Made by a program: the position numbers and the translations under genes. From Sphagnum compactum (Eukaryota; Bryophyta; Sphagnopsida; Sphagnales), in assembly GCA_965153455.1 (NCBI GenBank), contig OZ234497.1, positions 7,812,001 through 7,876,000 on the forward strand: a stretch of DNA of 64,000 nucleotides. Reading direction: 5' to 3'. Below the pieces are notes generated by a model. It was not told the DNA's origin. It did no database searches and saw nothing but the letters and a program-made list of their open reading frames with translations. This document shows, one piece after another, positions 13,195 through 25,320 of the stretch. The number at the start of each line of letters is the position of its first letter. Position 1 is the stretch's first letter.

Positions 13195-13745
13195 TTTGTG
13201 AGAAAAGTCTAAAATGGAGTAAGAAAAAGAGAGTGGGAATTCCAGGGAGATTGTGAAGGGGAAAGGGGTTGATATTCTTTGGAGAGATCTAGTGGAAAGA
13301 TCACCTTGCGAGAATCTGTGATGTGAGGGGACACCCATCATACCCTGAGTATGCTATTGGGATGGCAGAGGATTTCTAGCAGGTTTTATGAGAGCTTCTT
13401 CTTCTGTGAGAAAAGTCGAAAAAGGAGTAAGAAGAGAAGAGTGTGAGAATTCCAGGGAGTTCGTGAAGAGGAAAGGGGTTGATGTTTTTTGGGGAGATCA
13501 AGTGAAAAGATCAGCTTAGCTTGTGGGAATCTGCGATGTGAGGGACACCCATCATACCCTGTGTATGCTATTGGGATGGCAAAGGATTTGTAGCAGGTTT
13601 TATGAGACCAAAAGGTTAAGAGAACAATATTTATGAGAGCAGTGAGCAAAAGGAATTTCAGCAGTGCGAAATATGGGAAATTCAGATGGCTTCAAGGGAA
13701 AAGGAGTTGATCTTTCACAAGGGCCACCAGAAAGAATGAGAGATG
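13195..13745. repeat. Two tandem units of about 205 bp plus a partial third
   Basis: Units at about 13195-13391 and 13402-13607 share GTGAGAAAAGTC, GAATTCCAGGGAG, GGAAAGGGGTTGAT, GACACCCATCATACCCTG and GCAGGTTTTATGAGA in the same order, with about 10-15% differences. A shorter related piece follows near 13675-13745 (AAATTCAGATGGC, GGAAAAGGAGTTGAT). Stops interrupt every long frame of the two full units. Confidence 0.75.
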
Positions 13746-13768
13746 TTGTGTGGAGCCCTGCTGGGATT

Positions 13769-14041
13769 GAGACACCTTTGGTCCCTGCTGAAAATGCTCC
13801 TTCAAGCTCTGGATGTCACAGCCATGTGGTGCTTCTTCTTGATCTTATGATGAGCTTTCTTTGCACTGTTTTTTCTTGGGCTTTCCCATGTAAAGATGTT
13901 GTGCAGATACCTGTTGCGGTTGAGACACCTTTGGTCCCCGCTGAAAATGCTCCTTCAAGCTCTGGATGGCACAGCAATGTGGTGCTTCTTCTTGACCTTA
14001 TGATGAGCTTTCTTTGCACAGTTTTTTCTTGGGCTTTCCCA
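13769..14041. repeat. Tandem duplication, about 120-bp units spaced by 153 bp
   Basis: The segment at 13769-13889 (GAGACACCTTTGGTCCC to GGGCTTTCCCA) is repeated almost exactly at 13922-14041. One frame (13664-14089, 141 codons) is open across both copies, giving ETPLVPAENAPSSSG twice, each followed by a hydrophobic stretch. The frame has no recognised family, and I regard it as more likely a repeat translation than a gene. Confidence 0.75.
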
Positions 14042-14099
14042 AGTTACATGTTGAAGTTTGATTTTTCTTTGATTTTTAATGGGTGTTGACAATTTTCCT

Positions 14100-14235
14100 T
14101 GACCCTTACAACCATGATAGCTTATTGTCCTCACAAAGCATCAAGAGAAGGAGGTCTAGTTCAGATTTGAACTCCCAATCAACAACTTCACAACCATACC
14201 TATTAGCCACTAGGGTACCTGAATGTCCCCAATCA
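14100..14235 (-). mobile_element. SINE-like fragment (tRNA-derived head)
   Basis: On the minus strand the order is an A-box-like TAGTGGCTAATAGG and, about 35 bp on, a B-box-like GGAGTTCAAATC, the internal RNA polymerase III promoter layout of tRNA-derived SINEs. Similar elements, also in minus orientation, sit at about 29420-29720 and 62390-62690. The 3' body cannot be delimited here. Confidence 0.4.
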
Positions 14236-14239
14236 TTTA

Positions 14240-14997
14240 CAAGCTTCCTTGTCATACATTTTTACTTTGCTTACTTTCTAGTTTAGTTGTTTAGATAAAA
14301 ACAATATGAAATGATGTTTAAAACAATACGAAATGGAGTTATCATTGTAGCCTCTTACATTAAGCTGGGGACTCATCTACCATAACAGTAGAATTGGTGA
14401 AAGAGAATTTTGTCAAAATTTGGCATTGACTAAGAATATATTGAAGTTGTGAGGATTGGAACTTTCATTATAGATTATGAGTTAAGTTGAATGTGGAGTC
14501 TTGATGGAACAACCTAAAGCAAATTATCAAAATGTTTATGGACATTCTTATTGGGTTTGTGTGGCAATTCCTTAGCCATTCGGAGCCTTAGAGGCCCAAA
14601 TGGTGGGGAAAATGTCATGAAATACAAATGAACCATACTAGATGGCTCAGATAATCAACCCAAACTTGAAATAATCCAATTCTTAGCATTAACCTTTATT
14701 GATTGGCATTAGTTCCACCTACTATGTAACAATATTTACTTTTTGAACTATGTTTTGAAACTTCGAAGTCTATGACACATGTGAATGATCTTCATTTGTT
14801 AGTCATGCAAGATAGATTTGGTATTCTCCAATTCACCTGTTATTGTCTTTTTGTTAAACTTAATCTTTTCAATTTTTTTTTTTTAATATCTAACTACTAT
14901 AATTTGTATATTGCATTTCTCTAATTTATTGTATAGTCAAATAATTTTCAAGAGATGTTTGAAGAATTGTGTTGACTTTTTTTCATTTTCGTTGCAG
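14240..14997. other. Flank of the hydrolase-NLR pseudogene
   Basis: No coding segment is recognised. The stretch ends in a pyrimidine-rich tract and TTGCAG at 14992-14997, a good splice acceptor for the first recognised exon, so an upstream exon or leader exon may lie in or before this region. Confidence 0.4.
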
Positions 14998-17900
14998 AAA
15001 TATCTAATGCATGATTTAAATCCCACTTGCAATTCCGATAATCCAAACTTGACCATTATTTTTTTTCATGGGATTGTTTTTGGCACAAATGATGAATGGA
15101 AGGAAATATGGACAACACGCCCCACCAACAATAGAAAAGAGAGCATATGTTGGCCAAAAAGGTGGCTACCCGAAGATTTGAACAACAATGTTCGAATTTT
15201 ATCATTGTCCTATGATTCTAACATGGTGACAAGTGTTCACAACAATGTGACTGAAATTGGCAAAAACCTCATTCAAAGTTTGGTTACAAATTCAAGGTGT
15301 GACAATCTCCTTTATTTATGGACACATTAATTACTTTTCCTGGTTTACATTAAAGATAATTGTTTACATCTTTAAAATTTCTTAAATGTTTTGCATGAGT
15401 TAATTATTCATGTGTGCTAGTATTGTGATACACACCAACAAGTTTCAATTTATTTGAATTGTTAGATTCATGTAGGAGAACATGAAATGGGGCTTAAATG
15501 TAAATGTTGTTGTTTGAAGATAATAGCAATGTCAATATTCATATTACAAGTTCATGGTACAACTAGTTTGGTTTTGATAGTAATTTTTAGTTTGTGTTTT
15601 TTAAAGCTTTATCTTTGGTAATGCAATTGAATGGAATTATATTATATTAATACACGTGTAGAAAATTTGCATCCATTTCATTGCAAAAAATTTATTTCAA
15701 AAAAAATGTAAATCCTTTTATTCATTTATTATTTCAACAATATTTTTAAGGTAACACATAAAAGATCAATTGTACATTAACACAAGAATGTAAACACCTA
15801 CATATTTGTACATAATAATTGTTTTATCGAAACATGGTTAGCACGTTTTTTAAGTAGATTAATGGAATCAATAAATGAAAAATGACAAGTGACAAGCAAA
15901 TCAATTATGAACTTATGGCGTACGTCATGTGTGAATTGGAAAATAGCCCCAAGTATAATATGATGAATTTGTACATGCTAATACAATGTTGATAAGGAAA
16001 TTTTGGTGCATTGTTGAATATATTGTAGTTATCAATCCCTTTGGGATGGACCGGTGGCATTAGTTGCTTATAGTTTTGGAGGTCTTGTACTCAAAAGCTT
16101 GGTGGTTGAAGCTCACAAACGTGTACATCAAAGGCCAAGGAATGATTTGGATGATGAAATACACAAATGTTGTAAGACATTTTTGAACAATGTTAAAGGT
16201 GTAATATTTTATGGTGTACCACATGCGGGTGGTACCCAAAATTTATCAAATTATTTCACTTGGCAACATCAACAAATCAACACATTGAACAAGTATGCAA
16301 CCCAATCTGGTTTTTAAAAAAATTTAGAATCTTTCAACCCACAAATGGAGCACCTTTCAATGGATTTTAAAAATGCCGCTCGTGAAGACCTCAACATTTA
16401 TGCATTTGACGAAGGATTACCATTTGACAAAAAATGGGTAAGATTTTCATTTCACCACATTGAAAGTTATCCAACTAGGTTCATTTATTGAACATCTTTT
16501 GTATTATCAAAACTTGTGTAGGATCATGTAGGTTGAAGGAAATTACTTGTACACAATATTTCATTATTATTCAAACATCAATAATTATTAAACTATAGTT
16601 TACACCGCCATTTGGCTTATAAGTTCAAGCATAAGTGAACAAACAAGTCAATGAGTTCCATTAATTTAATCTTTGGCACATGCAGGGAACTTTAGTGCCA
16701 TATGCTTCAGCTATTCAGTTGTCAAACAGCAACCATTACAAGATAGAGGATGCGAATCACTTGACAATTTGCTAGCCAAAAAACAAAGACCATCCAAGCT
16801 ATTTTTTATTGTTAAAATGTTTGAGAATATGTATGGAGGTAAAAACATCAAGTATAAGTCTTTTGATTTCATATATGTTCATGTAATTTGAAACACATTA
16901 GGTCATAGCACATTTGATGTGTATCCCATATGCAATGTCATATATATTGGTTATCAAATAAGAAAGATAACATATAAATGACCTATGTTTTGTGAATTTT
17001 GACAGAAAAATATATTGCTTCCACCTTTGCCATGTCATGAGGTGGCGTTGATTGACAAAGCAAAAAACATAAACATCTTGTTACAAAAAGAATCTATTGT
17101 TGGTTTGGTTGGAATGGGTGGGATTGGGAAAACCACTTTGAGCAACAAATTTTATCATTTGTTCCACAACCAATATGACAAATCTAGTTTTTTGGAGGAT
17201 GTGAATTCAAAGGACAATATCAATGATGTCATTAAACAACTCCTACATGATTTGTGTGACAAAAGGTTATGCAAGGATGAAAATGTGGATAAAGAAGACC
17301 TTGACAAAATTAGGCAATGTATGATATCGAAGAAAGTGTTGGTGGTGGTGGACAATGTTGGTAAGGCGAAGAACCTTACATTTTTGCCAATTATCCTTGA
17401 TAAGGTTGCCATGAATCCAACTTCTAAAAGCAGAGTACTTGTGAATTGTCGAAATTGGCAAAGTTTGAAATCTCATGTACATGAAGATGGAAAAGTGGTC
17501 ATGGAACCTTTAAAGGAAGAATAAGCAAGGGAACTATTTATGTTCCATGCATTGGGTAATGGAAATCATGTTCCAACAAAGGATTTCAATGATATATGTA
17601 TGAAGATTATAAAAGCTTGTGGGGGCCTGCCTTTGAGTCTTAAAGTATTGGGTTCTTTTTTGTGCAATACTAAAGAATTGGGAATCTGGGAAGGTGCATT
17701 AAACACATTAAAAAATGGGCAAAGTTTCACCGGGGGCAATGATAATGAAGAGCTTTGGAGTGTATTGAAGATTTCTTACGACCATTTGGATAAGCAACAT
17801 CAAAACATGTTTTTGGATATTGCTTGTTTTTTCGATGGTTTGAAATTAAATAAAATTTGTCAAGCGTGGAGTGGAGATTATTCACACCCAAAATTTGGAT

Positions 17901-20170
17901 TACAAAATTTACAACAGAGATATTTAATCCAATGGAAAGAAGGTGGAATCTTGTACATACATGAACAATTACAAGACATGGGTCAAAATATTGCAATGGA
18001 ACTACCGATTATGAATCGATGTATATGGAAATCAAATCAATCAATTTATTTTTTACAAAAGGATGAAATTGTAATCATAATATTTCAATCCTATAATTTT
18101 ATTTCAATTTCCTATGATTTTTTAATGTCCGAAACAAAATGTTTTAGCTTTGAATTTCGATTTTATAACTACATGTTTTTTTCTCATAAAATTTAGAATT
18201 AGGATGAAATATTCTTTTATATTGATAATCCTTTGGTTTTCATTTCATGTGATAGGTGGTGGAAAATTTAGAAAGCATTTCATTGAAAAAATGTGTCAAT
18301 TTGCCAATGTTGTCCCAAATCGACTCCAAAGGATTTCGTAACCTTAGGTTGCTTGACCTAACAGAAGCTTCACCAATTGTTGTGGAAAACTGCATCCAAG
18401 GACGAAATTTGAATAAAATTAAGTCGTTGTGCCTCAAAAAATGCATGATTCAAAAGTTGTCAAGTAATATGTTTTCTTGTTTACAATTAAAAATACTTGA
18501 TTTGGCACAATGCCAAAGTTTGGAAGAAATACCTTCATTTATTGGCCAATTGAATGGACTCCAAGAGCTTGATTTGTCAGGGTGTTCCAAATTGAAAGCA
18601 CTACCTTCATCTATTGGGCAATTGAATGCACTCCAAAAGCTTGATTGGTCAGGGTGTTCTAAGTTGCAAGAACTACCTTCGTCTATTAACCAATTGAATG
18701 CACTCCAAGAGCTTAATTTGGAAGGGTGTTTCGAGTTGAAAGAATTACCTTCATCTATTGGCCAATTGAATGCTCTCCAATAGCTTCATTTGTCAAGGTG
18801 TTCGAAGTTGAAAGAACTACCTTCATCTATTGGCCAATTCAATGCACTCCAAAGGGTTTATTTGTTAGGGTGTTCGGAGTTGAAAGAACTACCTTCATCT
18901 ATTGGCCAAAAGAATGCACTCCAAAATTTTCATTTGGAAGGGTGTTCCGAGTTGAAAGAACTACCTTCATCTATTGGCCAATTGAATGCACTCCAAAATT
19001 TTCATTTGGAAAGGTGTTCCGAGTTGAAAGAACTACCTTCATCTATTGGCCAATTGAATGCACTCCAAGGGGTTTATTTGTCAGGGTGTTCGGAGTTGAA
19101 AGAACTACCTTTATTTATTGGCCAATTGAATGCACTCCAAAAGCTTTATTTGTTAGGGTGTTCCGAGTTGAAAGAACTACCTTCATCTATTGGCCAATTG
19201 AATGCATTGCAAAGGCTTGATTTATCAAGGTGTTCCGAGTGGAAAGAATTACCTTTATCTAGTGGCCAATTGTATGCACTCCAAGACATTTATTTAAAAG
19301 GGTGTTCCGAGTTGAAAAACCGGTATTTTTTTATTAGCGAAATGAATGCACTCCAAGGGCTTTATTTATCAAGGTGTTTCAAATTGAAAGAACTACCTTT
19401 ATCTATTGGCCAATTGAATGCACTCCAAAAGCTTTATTTGTTAGGGTGTTCCTAGTTGAAAAAAATTACCTTCATCTATTAACCAATTGAATGCACTCCA
19501 AAAGCTTGATTTGAATAAGTATTTCGAATGAAAATAATTACCTTTATTTATTGGCCAATTGAATGCACTTCAAAAACTTTATTTGTTAAGGTGTTCCTAG
19601 TTTAAAGAACTACCTTCTTCTATTGGACAATTGAATGCACTCCAAAAGCTTGATTTGAACAGGTATTTCGAGTGAAAAGAACTACCTTTATCTATTGGCC
19701 AATTGAATGCACTCCAAGAGCTTTATTTGTTGTAATGTTTTAACTTGTCAGAACTATCTTCATTTTTTGGTTAATAAAATGCATTCAAAAGCTTTATTTG
19801 TCAAAGCATTGCAACTTGAAAACACCACTTTGATCTATTGGCCAATTGAATGCATTCCAAATTTTCATTTATAAAACTTCTATAATTTGAAAGCATTGTG
19901 AAAAAAATACGTTCATATATGGGTGAATTAAATGCACTCAAAGAGTTTCATTTGTCAAGGTGTCCCAATTTGAAATAACTACTTGCAAGAATTACTTACA
20001 TGTACATTGGCCAATTAAATGCACTCCAAAAGTTTTAGTTGTGGGAGTTTAATTTGTATGAACCTACAAGAATTACTTATGTTTATTGGTCAATTTAATG
20101 CATCTAAGGAACTTAATTTGTTAAGGTGCTTCAATTTGAAATAATTAATTTCATCCATTGCTAATTGTAT
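14998..20170 (+). pseudogene. Alpha/beta-hydrolase-NB-ARC-LRR immune-receptor pseudogene
   Basis: Segments, joined in consistent phase: 14998-15296, 16029-16437, 16686-16838, 17006-18070, 18256 onward. The hydrolase part (SERAC1-like) shows FFHGIVFG, CWPKRWLPEDL, the nucleophile elbow AYSFGG, YGVPHAGG and a C-terminal His in DANHLT. The NB-ARC part shows P-loop GMGGIGKTT (17111-17137), kinase-2 VLVVVDNV, RNBS-B SRVLVNCRN, GLPL (CGGLPLSLKVLG), FLDIACFF and an MHD-position HEQLQDMG. A 72-bp LRR array follows. This architecture (HNL) is known from liverworts as a putative intracellular immune receptor. Stops break it at 16315 (TTA to TAA), 16773 (AAG to TAG), 17522 (CAA to TAA), 18781 and 19453, with a frameshift after 19455. 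The first upstream exon is not found. Clean splice sites suggest fairly recent inactivation. Confidence 0.88.
18496..20170 (+). repeat. 72-bp LRR-coding tandem array, about 22 units
   Basis: Each unit codes 24 residues of pattern LxLSGCSELKELPSSIGQLNALQK, the plant-type LRR with the SIGQLxxLQ signature. Units 1-13 (to about 19425) are nearly regular. From unit 14 stops and frameshifts accumulate, and by about 19740 the units are badly decayed, with the last traces near 20100-20160. Because 72 is a multiple of three and units are alike, a second frame (18726-19220) is also open; it is an artefact. Confidence 0.9.
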
Positions 20171-20210
20171 CACTAGTAGAAAACCCTTTTTTTTCAACCA
20201 ACCCTCTTTC
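20171..20210. mobile_element. Possible CACTA-type terminus
   Basis: CACTAGTAGAAAA at 20171-20183, placed exactly where the LRR array fades, matches the usual start of plant CACTA (En/Spm) transposons. I did not find a matching inverted end (TTTTCTACTAGTG) or a transposase in the window, so this may be a solitary end or chance. Confidence 0.3.
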
Positions 20211-20649
20211 AACTTGACGTCATCTGCGACTACGTTTCAATTGTAATTTTTTGGATATTTTAAAAAATTATTCACAATTTCCAAGTAAATTGAGCCGCCT
20301 ACTCTTTTGGTGGACAAATGAAGGCGAATCCCAAATATTTTGGAGCTCATGGAATATTCTTAGCACCCCAATGGTCTACAATTGAATTTTAGTTGAAATG
20401 TTGATTTGACAATTTACATAGTCTATGGTCAAGCCTTTCGAAGTGATGTGTCCCATGTTCAACTATTTTGGTCAATTACAAAACATAACGATGGATGATA
20501 GATCACACATGGATGGATTCAAAAAAACTTTATCTCCAGAAAAAATTATTTCTTGAAAATTTCAGCATTTTTAAAAATAATATAAATTTTGCCAAAGTTG
20601 CCCAAGTATGGTAGTCTCAGTTGTTGCACCATGGTCCCACAGGGAAGGG

Positions 20650-20885
20650 GACTATCACATCCAAGCAGCAGTTGTGGGCATCGCACTAAAACAACATTAC
20701 AACATCACATGGGAAAGGACTATCACATCCAAGCAACAATGGTGGGCATCTTGCTAAACAACAATGTTTACAATGAGATGGTGTGGCATAGATTTTGGTC
20801 ATGTTCAAACCAAACTGGTTATCATCATAGTGGAAGGGACTATAGGATACAAGCGCACCTGCGGTGGTGGATGTTGCACGAGACA
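20650..20885 (+). repeat. Three diverged copies of a 40-bp motif
   Basis: The phrase GGGAAGGGGACTATCACATC followed by CAAGCAGCAGTTGTGGGCATC is present near 20651, again near 20711 with few changes, and a third time near 20829 in more diverged form. The single open frame across them (20589-20906) has no recognisable family and is taken as a by-product. Confidence 0.55.
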
Positions 20886-23099
20886 AGAACATTTACACTG
20901 AATTAGTTTAGAGCAAATTTTGTTAGTGTGCAAAGTGGGCTGGTCGTCATAAGCTAGAGAATCTAAATTCAATATCACGCTCTCTGCCTTGTTCATTGTC
21001 AACCCTAAGTATCCAGGCCAAGGTAATTTGCTGAGCACCTTTATAATTGTCACTAAGGAAAAGATTCTGCCCTGTACTCACCCTAGGATTGTTATAGGGT
21101 CAACTGTTCTTTCAAACAAGTGATCGACAATGATTCAACACATAGAACATCACAACGTCTTGCAAATTATGGTTCCTAATGTTGTGTGGCAGATTTTTGC
21201 CAATCTCCAATGTGCTGATTTTGTCATGGACCAGTAAGTCAGACCCAGCTTGTGGTCACCGCTTGCATAGCTAGTTCGGTCCTACCTATGGCTATTACAC
21301 CATGTTAACAAGAAAGCTTCAAACTTCTTGGAACAAAAGGCATGAGAAGTCACAAGATCTTTGTTGCAAGAAAGCTCTCTGAGAAACAGTCCATTCCTGA
21401 TCGTCTCTGAAGAAAACTCACAAATAGGGGGTTGAAGTACCAGGAAGATGAAACAAATCGAAAGGTAAAAAGAACTAGAACACCATAGCTAGAGGTGAAG
21501 ATTAAAGATTGCAAGAACAACTATTAATTGGAATGTTAGAACACCCCATGAAAGACTTCATTCAAACAATAGAAATGCAAAGTAATATAATACAAAGGCA
21601 GAACATACAACATCCATGCATGGAATCAAAATACATTCCTGAAGCAATTGAACTTTACAACCCATTGACAAGAGTTCACAAAATGCAGTAAAGAGGTGTT
21701 CTGAACATCATATACACAACAAGTCTATAGACAAGGTCCCAGTGCTGCTGCACACAACAGCCTCCACTTTAACCAAACCCTAACCATGAACCCTAACTTG
21801 AGTTTGGAGTCACTTCTAGTGCATTAGTGCACAAATGATTTTCTGAAACTGTAGAGTTCAACAACATTCCATGTAAGATTTGAGATATAATTTTTATTTG
21901 AAGCAAGAACCAATTTGTTTGTGTTGGTGATAGTTGGAGATTTAGTAGTTGTATTTTTTAGGTCACCTTCTTTTGCGATCAAATTCAATTGTCATTCTTA
22001 TTCTCGAACCATCTACATGAGCTCCTCGCATGATTTTGTTTGAAACCAACCCTAGAAAGTATAATCAATATGCATATGAAAGTCAATTGTTTTGTTTAAT
22101 GGATTTGTGGCTACCTATTTGTCATTCAATGATGTACCATAGAAGAACATGTGACGATTTTCATCAACCAAATCCCATACGATGTTTTTCAATGATTTAG
22201 ATTTTGAACCAAATTTGGTTTGTGATGTAGCTTGTGTTGGAAGTGTGAAAGGAAAAGGACATGTGATTGAATCCATTCCATAGATATACTACCTCCTTTT
22301 TCCCAACCTTCTCCAAAGGTTTGGTCGAGAAATATTCACATGATTTTTGTAAGGAAGGAGACCAACACATTTTGCCCTTCCTTCTCCCAAGGTTTGATCC
22401 CTAAAATACTCACCTCATTTAAAAAAAAAATGATCAATTGACTTAACATTGGACAAGCTCTATTACACTTGGTGAAGTAGTGAAAATTGCATGTACAAAT
22501 TGCAAATGAAGCAAATCGTAGGGACTAGCTTGATGTTTTTGCACATTCGGAGTTCAATAGTGTGTCCTCCTATGCAATGGACTTATCACCTATCATTGCT
22601 TCCTTCCCACCAAGCTTCCTCTCCTCCAATTTGTAGAGATCATCTTGTCAAGAGAAAAGCCATTGGCTTACTTACAACAAAAAGTTTGAAGAAATAGAGG
22701 AAAAAATACTTTAAAAAAAGACGGTGAACTAAAAGTGCTATATACTATTTGGCATGTAGAATCGTGCAATGTTTTTGTCGACTTAAAAGTTGTTTGGAAA
22801 TTGCAATGCTGGTGTGTGGGGAAGGAGAACATATTTGAAGAAGGTTAAAATGAAGGATATGGGCTAAAAAATTTCATTGCAATTAGTTATGAATAAACTT
22901 CTTCATGGCAACCTAATTTGTAATTTCAAAATTGTTCCCAATATGCTTTGTCTTCCATTCTCATCTTGAAAACTATATTAAGAAGGTGTTAATTATTGTA
23001 TTTTCATATTAAAAAATATGGGTCATATGGGATGAACCAATAAAAAGACTTGAATCCAAAATAAAAATATTTATTTATTTACCCCATAGTTTATTTGTT

Positions 23100-23185
23100 A
23101 CTTTAATTAACCTACTTACCTACTTAAATAAATATCTAGCTTAAATAGGTAGGTAGGTGTTTAGGTTAAATAGATAGGTAGGTAG
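23100..23185. repeat. TAGG/CCTA tetranucleotide tracts in inverted orientation
   Basis: CCTACTTACCTACTTAAATAAATA is followed within 40 bp by TAGGTAGGTAGGTGTTTAGG and TAGATAGGTAGGTAGAT. The two tracts are complementary and could pair. Confidence 0.5.
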
Positions 23186-25009
23186 ATCATTTGCATTATT
23201 CACTAATTGCGACGTGGCACCAAAATGAAGTGCCACATGTGCAAGTCAATTGCCTTTAAATGTGGGCATTTTTCTTGATCCCATGATTGAAATAATCTAA
23301 ACTTAAAAATTAACGCTTTGGATTAAAATTATTTATTTATTAGTTTTAAAAAATGAAAATAATTTGTGATTCAATATTGTTTGGTGTCACATCTAGGGAA
23401 TAACAAGTGGTGTCATTTTGAACGTTATAAAATAATCACATGTTTAGGTCACCAAGGCCCATATATTATGGTTGGTATATGATGGATGAGATTGTATATA
23501 TACATATTCAAGTTCATCCATAATTTGATGATGTCATCATAACATTGTGTCATATGGCACGAATGATCGCTTGCAATTTATTTTAGGTAATTGAAGAGCT
23601 TTCAGTCACAAATTGTCATTTGTAATTAAAATATAATCACAAACCCAAATTGCAAATTTGGATGTCTTTTAATGTTTGCCCATCAAGGTTCTATTTAAAC
23701 TCAACATGGCAAACCTTACTAGCCTAGGGTTACAATTCATAACTATTTGGTAATATCCAAAGTAAATGAGGCCAACATTTTCAAGGAATATGATAAATAT
23801 GTTGTAGTTGGAAGCATGGATGGGTAGGTGGCAAGGGCCATCAAATATGGTAAGATATGTTTTTACATTATTGTAAATTTAAGAATCAATGTTCGTTTTT
23901 GCATAATCACTTGTTGCTTGCAATTATGTTCAAATAATTTTATTATCTTTGAACAAACAAATACACAACTAGGGTAGATAGGTTGCTGAACAAACACTTA
24001 TCCAAAGGAGGTCGAATGCTCACACATTGTTCATTTATTTTTGAAGGTCAAAAAGTTTGGAAAACCTTTTAATTAACCTTTCGTCTAATATTTCCAACAT
24101 CACAAAAATTACCAAATTCGATAAAAGAATGGGGAACATATGAGGTGTTTGGTGCAAAAGGGTTTAATCATCGATGATAGGCAATTTAAAACAAATTAGG
24201 ATATCAAACATAAAATCTTTGATTGTTGCACTTTTGCCTTTGGAACACAATGAAATTTTGTAAAGCCTTACATGGTGCACCCATCAGGTTCTAAATCACT
24301 GAAAACAGACTAAAACTATTGGATTTAGAAATCACATAAATCACCTTATTGATACCATTATTCACATGGTATAGGTAGATAGATAAATACATACTCTAGT
24401 GTTTTTGAATATTGTAGTACCTTGGTGATTTCAACACATGTTTGTCGAATAATTAATTAATTAATTAAATTTGAAGAATTCATTTCAACAAATGGAATAT
24501 TCCTAAATATTCACTAGTTTCCTTAACAATATTTTTTGATTTGGAAGAAATAATTTTTTTGAAAATTTCAACATTTTTGAAACTAATATAAGTAGTGTCA
24601 AATTGGCCAAGGTACTAGGGTATTTAGAAACCATCCCTGGAATGAAACTATTTTTAAAAAAAAAAAAACACTACTAAGAAAGAACCTTTTGCTATTTCCC
24701 AAAAACACCGTGCCAAAACAAAAACCGGTTTGAATATGAGAACTTCCTCACACAGTTCTTCTTGGGTTTTGAACGTGGGAACTCACACAGTTCGAGGGAA
24801 GAGAGCTTGGGCGGCAGCCGGCACAAAAAGAAAGAGAGAGAAGAGAGGATCGTCAGAGCTTCAGTGGATCTCCAGTTCAAAAGGAGAGAGTTCAAAGTTC
24901 AAACCTCCCTTCACGTTAAGATATTACAATTATTAATATGTAATATTCTGCATCACATTTTATTAAATAATAATAATAATATTAAATAAACAACTACCCT
25001 GTAACATCA

Positions 25010-25320
25010 AGGTTTTTTTGGGTCAATTTTGTGATGTAGCTGAAGTGGCGATCATACATCAGAGAGATGATTTAGCCAGATTTGGCTACAGAATAAATAT
25101 GAAAGTAAAAAAAAAAAACAGGATCCTTCTATATATTCTTCACTACCTACTGGAACTTGGCATAAAAATCTGGCGATCTGGAAACTTTTTTTTTTTTCGT
25201 AATCTGGCGAATTTGGGCCATTTTTTCGAAACAAATATGGCCCAAAACAGGGGAGGAGTTTACGTGCCCGTTGCCTCCTGGATTGATTTATTTTTTGGTG
25301 ACGAATTTTCGCTATTTTGT
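25010..25320. repeat. Dispersed repeat, copy 2 (copy 1 at 12645-12905)
   Basis: It shares with copy 1 the ordered words TTTTTTTGGGTCAATTTTG, AGTGGCGATCAT, CAGATTTGGCTA and CTACCTACTGGAA, with many point changes. It lies about 1.3-1.6 kb upstream of the kinesin start codon. Between 24660 and 25010 nothing further is recognised. Confidence 0.6.

Larger units (their letters stand above)
20185..24660. other. Intergenic stretch, no gene recognised
   Basis: No family is recognised in the short open frames. Visible structure: three diverged copies of GGAAGGGGACTATCACATCCAAG at about 20650, 20710 and 20825; tetranucleotide TAGG/CCTA tracts at about 23100-23185; and a TTAA-rich tract near 24450. A telomere-like phrase, CCCTAACCATGAACCCTAAC, occurs once near 21780 and is not an array. 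Confidence 0.55.

Noticed and set aside
18726-19220. 164-codon open frame (VERTTFIYWPIECTP repeats) over the LRR array
   Set aside because: It is the shifted frame of the 72-bp LRR units, open only because the units are alike and 72 is divisible by three.
21775-21800. Telomere-like CCCTAACCATGAACCCTAAC
   Set aside because: Only two CCCTAA words with a spacer; no array, so not a telomeric tract.
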